From Rhodospirillaceae bacterium (GTDB taxonomy: Bacteria; Pseudomonadota; Alphaproteobacteria; Dongiales; Dongiaceae), in the NCBI GenBank assembly GCA_016794165.1, contig JAEUKV010000215.1, forward strand, positions 1 through 37,134: a DNA stretch of 37,134 nt, in the 5' to 3' direction. The notes under the pieces are model-generated. The model saw only the letters and a program-made list of their open reading frames with translations. It was not told the origin of the DNA and searched no databases. Shown here in pieces: positions 31,175-37,134 of this stretch; the stretch's first letter is position 1; each line of letters begins with the position of its first letter. The translations under genes were made by a program, and so were the position numbers.

Positions 31175-31972
31175 TCAGTTGATCGCGTCCTGCCCATAGC
31201 GTCGCTGGATCGCGCCAAATGTACCATCCTCGCGCATTTCGGCAATGGCGGCATTGATCCGCGGCAGCATCGCAGCCGTGTCCGGCACTTTCCGGCTGAG
31301 ACAGAGATAGTAGGGCGAGCTGCGGAGTTCGGTATAGGCGATTTCGCGTGTACTGCTGTCGCGCAGGATGAAGTTGATCGGCGCGGCGAAGGAGTAGAGG
31401 TGGTCGAAGCGCTTTTTCAGCAGCATCTGATAGGCCTGCTCGTCGCCGCTCACGGCCTGATAGGGAATCCGCGCATCCGCGAGTTCGTCCTCGAGATTGT
31501 AACCTTTGACCACGCCGACGCGGTGGGCTTTCAGATCGTCGATCTTCGCCACCGGTGGATAGCGTCGGTCGGCTGCGCTGAAGACGCCGATCGACGTCTC
31601 ACCGATCGGCTCCGAGAAGTAGAACAGTGCCGTGCGATCTTCGCGATACGAACAGGAACACAAGCCGTCGATGATGCCGTCGCCGGCCTCGGCGTAACCG
31701 CGCTTCCACGGCATGAAGCGCGGCTCGAGGCGCAGGCCCGTGCGCCGCGCGATCTCCTCGATCACCTCGACGTCACTACCCTGCAGACCGTCGGCCCCCG
31801 GATTCTCGATCTTGAGGGGAGGAAAATCGTTGCAGGCCAAAACGACAGTGCGTTCCTCTGCTGCTGCGGCCGCCATGCTCACTCCCTCGCACAGGCCGAG
31901 CGCAGCCACAGCCAAGACTAGATGCCAGGCTGCACGACGCAAGATTGTTCGCTGTGAGGATTTGGTGAGCAT
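31175..31972 (-). CDS. Periplasmic solute-binding protein, family 3 (amino-acid type)
   Basis: A 265-residue protein with a signal peptide (LVLAVAALGLCEGVSMAAAAA, cleavage near residue 38). The mature part is a family 3 binding protein: LACNDFPPLKIENPGADGLQGSDVEVIEEIARRTG (in two parts from about 45), then FSEPIGETSIGVFS, HRVGVVKGYNLE and the hinge region with PYYLCLSRKVPD. Such proteins deliver amino acids or other small polar molecules to ABC importers; related orphans can act as sensors. No permease or ATPase gene is near. The stop is two bases ahead of the dehydrogenase start, so the pair is coupled and the protein probably binds a compound related to that enzyme's substrate. Confidence 0.85.
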   Translation of the reverse strand: MLTKSSQRTILRRAAWHLVLAVAALGLCEGVSMAAAAAEERTVVLACNDFPPLKIENPGADGLQGSDVEVIEEIARRTGLRLEPRFMPWKRGYAEAGDGIIDGLCSCSYREDRTALFYFSEPIGETSIGVFSAADRRYPPVAKIDDLKAHRVGVVKGYNLEDELADARIPYQAVSGDEQAYQMLLKKRFDHLYSFAAPINFILRDSSTREIAYTELRSSPYYLCLSRKVPDTAAMLPRINAAIAEMREDGTFGAIQRRYGQDAIN

Positions 31973-32115
31973 TTGCCGGTTCGTCGGGAAAGACAGGAGT
32001 ACACCATCGTTTCAGGCATTGGTTAAGGAAGTACGAACAGTCAGCAAGGCGCTGATTGAACCCCCATCCCTAATAGTGGTAGTGAGATCCAGGTAACTTT
32101 CTCGATAGGCGACGC

Positions 32116-33132
32116 ATGTCAGGAAACCCAACTCGGTCTTTGACTCCCTTGGCCCTTTGCCTTGCCTTGGTTGCTTGCGCTCAGACAACATCAACCGGTG
32201 AAACCAAGACGGACCCTGCCTTGCAGGGCGATGCGACGGCCGGCAACGGAGCGGCTCTGGGCCGGATCTCGGAAGTCGACGGTGGCTATATGCGATGCGG
32301 CGCGCAGATTATCCGCGTGCATCCTCAAGATGACATGCTTCTGGTTTTGATTGGTGACTGGTTGACCAGCCTTGCACCAGCAGTATCCGCGTCAGGTGCC
32401 CGGTTCGTCGCCACCGACGGCCGCGACACGAGTTTCTGGAGCATGGGCGAACGGGCACTTCTTACGGTCGGCGGCGAAGAATTCCCTGAATGTCAGTCGA
32501 TCCCTGCCACCGGCACACCCAGCTATGTTGCCGGAGGAGTCGCGCCGGACTGGACGCTCTCGATCGGGCCCGCCTATGTGACATTTCATCCGGCACCCGG
32601 CAGCGTTGTCAATCTCCCGGTACCGGTGGCCGATATGGTAGAGGGCAGCCAGTTATTTGTCGCCACCCGCAAAGACGAGAGACTGACGATCACAGTCTTG
32701 CCCGGGCCATGCCGCGACAGTGCGAGCAACGCACGATATCCGGACAAGGTCGAGGTCAGGTCTGGCAACGACATATGGCTTGGCTGCGGTGGATCTCCAA
32801 TCGACCTACTCAGTGGCCCGGAATGGATCGTGGAAGACATCGCCCAACGCGGTCTGGTGGAAAACTCGCGCGTCACGCTGCAATTCGGCGCTGACGGCCA
32901 CCTCTCCGGCCATGCCTCCTGCAACAGCTACGGCATGAGCTATTCGGTGGCCGGCGGTCGGCTCGACACGGGTGCCGCGATCACGACGCGGATGGCTTGC
33001 GCCGCGGCCATCGACCAGCAGGAGGACATCTTCCTCGGCCTGCTGTTGAATTCGGACCGTTTTGCGTTCGCCGATGACGGTGCCCTGATTCTCTACGCCA
33101 AGGACGGCCGCACCATCGCGGCACGGCGCTGA
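32116..33132 (+). CDS. Lipoprotein with MliC-like, COG3650-like and META domains
   Basis: A 338-residue predicted lipoprotein with lipobox LVAC (acylated Cys21). Three regions follow. About 50-130 resembles the lysozyme-inhibitor MliC domain (YMRCGAQIIRV, ASGARFVATDGRDTSFWSMGERALLTV). About 135-230 resembles the COG3650 envelope domain (SYVAGGVAPDWTLSIG, PDKVEV, GCGGSPIDLL). About 232-335 is a META/HslJ domain (GPEWIVEDI, ASCNSYGMSYSVAGG, TTRMACA). The product is probably in the outer membrane or periplasm, in envelope stress or lysozyme defence. ATG at 32116 has AGGCGA upstream. It diverges from the binding-protein operon and ends two bases before the ureohydrolase stop. MliC and META calls are good; the middle domain is weaker. 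Confidence 0.78.
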   Translation: MSGNPTRSLTPLALCLALVACAQTTSTGETKTDPALQGDATAGNGAALGRISEVDGGYMRCGAQIIRVHPQDDMLLVLIGDWLTSLAPAVSASGARFVATDGRDTSFWSMGERALLTVGGEEFPECQSIPATGTPSYVAGGVAPDWTLSIGPAYVTFHPAPGSVVNLPVPVADMVEGSQLFVATRKDERLTITVLPGPCRDSASNARYPDKVEVRSGNDIWLGCGGSPIDLLSGPEWIVEDIAQRGLVENSRVTLQFGADGHLSGHASCNSYGMSYSVAGGRLDTGAAITTRMACAAAIDQQEDIFLGLLLNSDRFAFADDGALILYAKDGRTIAARR

Positions 33133-33134
33133 TC

Positions 33135-34091
33135 CTATTTGCGGTAATGGAAAATCCGGCCGAGAGTGTTGAGCAGCACCTGGGCAGCGAGGATCGCGGT
33201 CATGCCGGTATGGTCGTATTCCGGCGCCACCTCGACGAGATCGATGCCGACGATGTTGCCGCGCTGGGCGAGGCCGTCGAGGAATTCCAGCATGTCGTAA
33301 TAGAGAAAGCCGCCATGGCTGGGGGTCCCGGTTCCCGGCGCGATCGAAGGGTCGAAGCCGTCGATATCGATGGTGAGGTAGTAGTTCTTGCCGGCCGGCA
33401 CCCGCTCCAGCACCGCGGCGACACCGAGCTTGCGGAAATCCCTGACCGAGAGGATGTCGGAGCCCATGCGCCTGGCATCGGCATAACCCTCCCGCGCCGT
33501 TGATGAAACATTGCGGATACCAAGCTGGGTCAGGCCGGTCACGTAGTCCTTTTCAGCGGCGCGGCGCATCGGATTGCCGTGACCGAAGCGCACGCCGTGG
33601 CGCTCGTCGACGAAATCGAGATGGGCGTCGATCTGGACGACATGGATCGGCCCCTGGTCGTCGAAGGCATTGATGCAGGGGATGTTGACCGAGTGATCGC
33701 CGCCCAAAACCACCGGCAGGGCACCGGCCTTCAGGATCTTGCGGACGGCGAATTCGACATTGGCGTGACTCTTGATCGTATCGGTATGCACGATGTCGGC
33801 ATCGCCGATATCGACCATGCTGACCTTGCTCTTGGGCATGTAGACGACGTCGTCCTCGAAATCATAGGCGCCGTCATGGCCGAAAGAGAACAGGGTCGAC
33901 GCCTCGCGGATCGAGCGCGGGCCGAAACGGGCGCCGGCGCGCCATTGCGTGCCGAAATCGAAGGGAGCGCCGACTACCGCCACATCGGCCTTGATATTGT
34001 CCCAGTCGAGGCAGATCGGACTCTTGGCAAAGGTGCAGATGCCGACGAAGGGCAGATCCAGCCTGCCCTGTTCATATCCATGCTCCGCCAT
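33135..34091 (-). CDS. Agmatinase/arginase family ureohydrolase
   Basis: A 318-residue ureohydrolase with the complete dinuclear metal site: H133 in GGDHS (130-134), D155, H157 and D159 in DAHLD, and D242 and D244 in DIDGFDPS, followed by APGTGTPSHGG. The metal is usually manganese, though nickel occurs in guanidine-hydrolysing relatives. HGVRFGHGNPMRRA replaces the agmatinase form of the substrate loop and resembles guanidinobutyrase-like members, so agmatine is not assured. The product would include urea. ATG at 34091 has GGGAGGGAA upstream. It faces the lipoprotein gene, and 71 bases separate it from the dienelactone-hydrolase gene upstream on the same strand. Confidence 0.88.
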   Translation of the reverse strand: MAEHGYEQGRLDLPFVGICTFAKSPICLDWDNIKADVAVVGAPFDFGTQWRAGARFGPRSIREASTLFSFGHDGAYDFEDDVVYMPKSKVSMVDIGDADIVHTDTIKSHANVEFAVRKILKAGALPVVLGGDHSVNIPCINAFDDQGPIHVVQIDAHLDFVDERHGVRFGHGNPMRRAAEKDYVTGLTQLGIRNVSSTAREGYADARRMGSDILSVRDFRKLGVAAVLERVPAGKNYYLTIDIDGFDPSIAPGTGTPSHGGFLYYDMLEFLDGLAQRGNIVGIDLVEVAPEYDHTGMTAILAAQVLLNTLGRIFHYRK

Positions 34092-34162
34092 GCTTCCCTC
34101 CCGACCGACGACGTTTCGGCGGTGACCCTAGCGATCCGCCGCCGGTCGGGAAAGGGGCTTGT

Positions 34163-35020
34163 TCAGGCGAGCTTGGATTTCAGGAACTCGATGGTCCGCG
34201 ACCAAGCCAGGGTCGCGGCCGATTCATCATAGCGCGCCGCATTGGTATCGTTGTTGAAGGCGTGGTTGGCGCCTTCATACATGTAGAGCTGGAATTCCTT
34301 GCCGGCCCCTTCCAGCGCCGCCTTGTAGGCGTCGATCCCGGCATTCACCCGGTCGTCGATCCCGGCATAGTGCAACAGCAGGGAAGCCTGAATTTTCGGC
34401 ACGTCGGCGGCGTCCGGCTGTGTGCCGTAATAGGCCACCCCGGCATTCAGGCTGGGGTCGTTGACGGCGAGCGCGTTGACCATGGCACCACCCCAGCAGA
34501 AACCAACCGCGCCGACCTTGCCATTGCTCTCCGGCCGTTTGCGCAAGGCATCGACGACGGCAACCGCGCCGGCGATGGTGGCTGGCCGGTCGAGGGTCCC
34601 GATCATCTCGCGGGCCTTGTCCTCATCGGCCGGCGTTCCGCCCAAAGGTGACAGGAAATCCACCCCGCCGGCGAGGAAGCCTTCCGTCGCCATGCGCCGG
34701 GTCACATCCTTGATATGCGGGTTGAGCCCCCTGTTTTCATGGATGACTTCGACCGCCGGGAATCGGTCGCCTTGGGCCGGTTTGGCAAGATAGACGGTGA
34801 AATCCCCGACCTGGATGGTTTCCGTCACAATCCGGGGGTCGTTCTCCGGGACGATCTCGGCCCGGGCGTAATTGTTCTGCAGCAACGGCAGGAGGGCATA
34901 GGCCGCGGTCGAGCTGCCGGCCAGAATACTTAGCTTTTCCAGGAACTTGCGGCGATCCATCTCGCCATGGGTGAAGCGGTCGTAAAGATCGATGACGCCC
35001 TGTTCGAGCTTCTTCCTCAT
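34163..35020 (-). CDS. Dienelactone hydrolase family protein with twin-arginine-like signal
   Basis: A 285-residue alpha/beta hydrolase with the dienelactone hydrolase triad: C175 in VGFCWGGAMV, Asp 222 or 223 in GIDDRV, and H253 in EGANHAF. IHENRGLNPHIKD is also typical. The N-terminus has a 20-residue lead, then DRRKFLEKLSILAGSSTAAYALL, a twin-arginine pattern (R23-R24) followed by a hydrophobic stretch; cleavage may follow ARA near residue 54. That predicts a folded protein exported to the periplasm, unlike cytosolic ClcD. I chose ATG at 35020 (GGGAGGC upstream); the frame is open to 35083. It follows the heme operon by 83 bases, and function beyond hydrolysis is unknown. Confidence 0.88.
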   Translation of the reverse strand: MRKKLEQGVIDLYDRFTHGEMDRRKFLEKLSILAGSSTAAYALLPLLQNNYARAEIVPENDPRIVTETIQVGDFTVYLAKPAQGDRFPAVEVIHENRGLNPHIKDVTRRMATEGFLAGGVDFLSPLGGTPADEDKAREMIGTLDRPATIAGAVAVVDALRKRPESNGKVGAVGFCWGGAMVNALAVNDPSLNAGVAYYGTQPDAADVPKIQASLLLHYAGIDDRVNAGIDAYKAALEGAGKEFQLYMYEGANHAFNNDTNAARYDESAATLAWSRTIEFLKSKLA

Positions 35021-35103
35021 GGGGCTGCCTCCCTGTTTTTGCGGTGGAACAGAGGATATAGGGCGGGCGGGCGGCATATCCAACCGACCGAATGCACAAT
35101 CGA

Positions 35104-35889
35104 TCAGCCGGCAGGCTTCTCGCCCAGCACGGCGACATGGGAACTACCCAGTGGCCCCGCCAGGATGACGGCTTCGACATCGAACGCCGCGGCGATGGCG
35201 GCGGGAGTGAGGACATCATGGATCGGTCCCCCGGCCACCACCCGGCCATCACGCAACAGCAGGCCATGATCGGCGAAATTGAGCGCCTCGGTCAGGTCGT
35301 GGAGCACCGCCACCACGGCGGTCCCCTGCCCGGCCAGGCGGCGTACCAGTTGCATGAGGGCAAGGCGCTGGGCCGGATCGAGATTGTTGGTGGGTTCGTC
35401 CAGCAGCAGGAGACGCGGCGAGGTTTCGCCCGGCGGCCGCCAGATCTGCGCCAGAACGCGGGCAAACTGCACCCGCTGCCGCTCGCCACCTGAAAGCCGC
35501 TGATAGGGACGGTGTGCCAGATGCTGGAGACCGAGGGCCGTGAGCGCCGCCGCCACGGCCTCGGCGTCCCCACCACGGGCCAGGCCGCGATGGGGCAGCC
35601 GGCCGATCGCGACCAGATCCGTGACCTGGATCGGAAAGGCGACTTGAGAGGTCTGCGGAAGCACCGCGCGAATGGTGGCGAGCGCCGCCGCCGGCCAGGC
35701 CGCGAGCGGGCGCCCCTGCAAGCGCACCGAACCGGAACTGGCGGCAAGATCCCCGGCCAGCACATGGAGCAGGGTCGATTTCCCCGATCCGTTGGGCCCC
35801 ATCAGTGCCAGCACCGTGCCGGGCTCCGCCCGCAGCGAGATCCCGGCGAGATTGCCGCGCGTGGTGCAGATGCCCTCGGCCGCGATCAT
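35104..35889 (-). CDS. hmuV: Heme ABC transporter ATP-binding protein HmuV
   Basis: A 261-residue ATPase of the heme/iron-siderophore importer family. Walker A is GPNGSGKST (31-39), the Q-loop has VLPQTSQ, the signature is LSGGERQRVQFARVLAQ, Walker B is LLLLDEPTNNLD and the H-loop is AVLHDLTEALNFAD. The sequence VAFPIQVTDLVAIGRLPH is typical of HmuV. It would power heme uptake through HmuU after delivery by HmuT. Its ATG overlaps the hmuU stop by four bases (ATGA), so the two are translationally coupled. Confidence 0.93.
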   Translation of the reverse strand: MIAAEGICTTRGNLAGISLRAEPGTVLALMGPNGSGKSTLLHVLAGDLAASSGSVRLQGRPLAAWPAAALATIRAVLPQTSQVAFPIQVTDLVAIGRLPHRGLARGGDAEAVAAALTALGLQHLAHRPYQRLSGGERQRVQFARVLAQIWRPPGETSPRLLLLDEPTNNLDPAQRLALMQLVRRLAGQGTAVVAVLHDLTEALNFADHGLLLRDGRVVAGGPIHDVLTPAAIAAAFDVEAVILAGPLGSSHVAVLGEKPAG

Positions 35890-36965
35890 GCGCCACCGCC
35901 GCGCATCTGGCGCACCAGCAGATAGAGAAAGACCGGTGCCCCCAGGGCGCCGGTGACCAGGCCGATCGGCAGTTCCGCCGGCGCCACGGCCACGCGCGTG
36001 ACCAGATCCCCGAAGCCGATGATGATCATGCCCACCAGCACCGAGACTGGCAGCAGCCAGCGATGGTCGTGGCCGATGAGCAGACGCGCCAGATGCGGCG
36101 CCACCAGGCCAAGAAAGCCGATCATTCCGGAAAAGGCGACGATGGCGCCAATCGCGGCGGCGACCGCGATGACGATCAGGCGCTGCAGACGCGCCACCGG
36201 TACGCCGAGGTGCCGCGCCACGTCCTCACCCAGGCTGAGCGCGTTGAGGGCCGGGGCGATCGACCAGGCAAGGGCCGCAATGACGCTCACCGGCAGGGCG
36301 ACGATGCCGGCCTGCAGCCAGCCATTGCCGGCAAGGCTGCCCATCCGCCAGAAAGTGAGATCGCGCAACTGCTGTTCGTTGCTGATGAAAACCAGGAAAC
36401 CGATCGCCACTTCCGCGATGACGCCGATGCCGATCCCGGCCAGCAGCAGCACAACCGTGGCCGTACCTCCGGCAAAATCGGCCAATCTGAGAATGACGAA
36501 AGTGGCGGCAAGACCGCCGCAGAAGGCAGCCACCGGCAGAGCAAAGGGGCCGAAGGCGTGAAACCAGAAGGGCAGCATGGGCGCGAGCACGATGGTGATG
36601 GCGGCGGCCAGGGCGGCACCGCTGCTCACCCCGATCAGGCCGGGATCGGCCAGCGGGTTGCGAAACAGGCTCTGCATCAGGCAACCGCTGAGGGCAAGGC
36701 CCGACCCAGCCAGGAGGGCCACCACCACGCGCGGGAGCCGGATCTGGGCGAGGACATGGCGCTCGACCTCGCCCAGAGCCGGTTGGCCGTCGAAACCGAT
36801 GGCCCAGGCCAACACATCGAGCGGTGCAATCGGCAGCGGCCCGGCGGCAATTGCCGCCAGTGCCGCCACGATGGCGAGCAGGCTGAGCGCCAGCACGATG
36901 TGCCAACGCTGTCGCCTGCGCCTGTTCCCGGAAAGGGCCGGCGCGTCGATACCCAGGATTGCCAT
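35886..36965 (-). CDS. hmuU: Heme ABC transporter permease HmuU (FecCD family)
   Basis: A 359-residue inner-membrane permease of the FecCD family with about ten transmembrane helices. Typical sequences are RLPRVVVALLAGSGLALSGCLMQSLFRNPLADPGLIGVSSGAAL (in parts, about 74-118), WRMGSLA near the middle, and the cytoplasmic coupling loop FSGMIGFLGLVAPHLARLLIGHDHRWLLP near residues 276-304. It forms the channel for heme with HmuV. The ATG at 36965 is 15 bases after the hmuT stop, so one operon hmuT-hmuU-hmuV is likely. Confidence 0.94.
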   Translation of the reverse strand: MAILGIDAPALSGNRRRRQRWHIVLALSLLAIVAALAAIAAGPLPIAPLDVLAWAIGFDGQPALGEVERHVLAQIRLPRVVVALLAGSGLALSGCLMQSLFRNPLADPGLIGVSSGAALAAAITIVLAPMLPFWFHAFGPFALPVAAFCGGLAATFVILRLADFAGGTATVVLLLAGIGIGVIAEVAIGFLVFISNEQQLRDLTFWRMGSLAGNGWLQAGIVALPVSVIAALAWSIAPALNALSLGEDVARHLGVPVARLQRLIVIAVAAAIGAIVAFSGMIGFLGLVAPHLARLLIGHDHRWLLPVSVLVGMIIIGFGDLVTRVAVAPAELPIGLVTGALGAPVFLYLLVRQMRGGGA

Positions 36966-36980
36966 CTGCGGCCGGCCCGC

Positions 36981-37134
36981 CTATCCGACCCAGGGCCGGT
37001 GGGGCAGCGCCGGCCAATGCAGCGCCGGATGCAGAAGCGCTGCCAGATCCTGGCAGGCGTGGGCCGAGCGCGGACCGAGACCGAGCAGATAGGCGCCGTC
37101 GATCACGATCATGCGTGGTCGGGCGGACTTGGGA
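36981..37134 (-). CDS. hmuT: Heme-binding periplasmic protein HmuT, C-terminal fragment (runs off the window)
   Basis: Only the last 51 residues are inside the window. They read ...RMIVIDGAYLLGLGPRSAHACQDLAALLHPAL... and end at TAG (36981-36983). The DGAYLLGLGPR block is the characteristic end of HmuT-type heme-binding proteins (TroA/BtuF fold), and the next two genes are hmuU and hmuV. The start and signal peptide lie beyond 37134, as would any Fur-controlled promoter. Confidence 0.88.
   Translation of the reverse strand, partial: PKSARPRMIVIDGAYLLGLGPRSAHACQDLAALLHPALHWPALPHRPWVG

Noticed and set aside
35021-35083. An upstream extension of the dienelactone-hydrolase-like gene
   Set aside because: ATG at 35020 has a strong GGGAGGC site, and the added 21 residues have no family similarity.

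Overview
The window looks like a chromosomal segment of a GC-rich alphaproteobacterium, most likely Rhodospirillales-like. The evidence is family content and gene order read from the sequence: a DUF4167 gene beside clpB, a DUF3572 gene, lysC divergent from ubiG with ptsP close by, a zf-CHCC gene directly ahead of polA, and a cobalt-type nitrile hydratase. No species can be named from this. No transposase, integrase, prophage, CRISPR array or rRNA was seen. The only RNA gene found is one tRNA-Arg(CCG).

Positions 1-13445 (minus strand) form a long housekeeping run. In transcription order it is lysC, a nitronate monooxygenase, ptsP, a rodZ-like gene, ispG, hisS, a divergent glutamyl-tRNA-reductase-like gene, prfA, prmC, a DUF4167 gene and the 5' end of clpB. 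Two blocks known from E. coli, rodZ-ispG-hisS and hemA-prfA-prmC, stand directly next to each other. Genes are often 0-30 bases apart. The hemA-like gene starts inside hisS.

Positions 13446-23769 are mixed: ubiG and a secreted SYLF-domain protein (plus), then polA preceded by a small zf-CHCC gene (minus), an orphan ABC ATPase (plus), a DUF3572 gene (minus), a beta-carbonic anhydrase, tRNA-Arg, a small two-helix membrane protein and a YgiQ-type radical SAM protein (plus). A DEAD-box helicase with a DbpA-like RNA-binding domain and a repeat tail (minus) ends against ygiQ.

Positions 26068-35020 look like the accessory, catabolic part. They hold a trimethylamine-dehydrogenase-like flavoprotein translationally coupled to a YaiI-family gene; a five-gene minus-strand set (periplasmic binding protein, 3-hydroxyacyl-CoA/carnitine-dehydrogenase-like enzyme, nitrile hydratase alpha, beta and activator); a three-domain lipoprotein; an agmatinase-family ureohydrolase; and an exported dienelactone-hydrolase-like protein. 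Together they suggest handling of nitrogen-bearing small molecules, but no substrate can be read from sequence. Positions 35104-37134 are a heme-uptake operon (hmuT end, hmuU, hmuV).

The best candidates for something undescribed are the nitrile hydratase operon with its unusual partners and no visible amidase, the TMADH homologue whose substrate-binding aromatic residues are changed, and the degenerate GluTR homologue kept in the hemA position.
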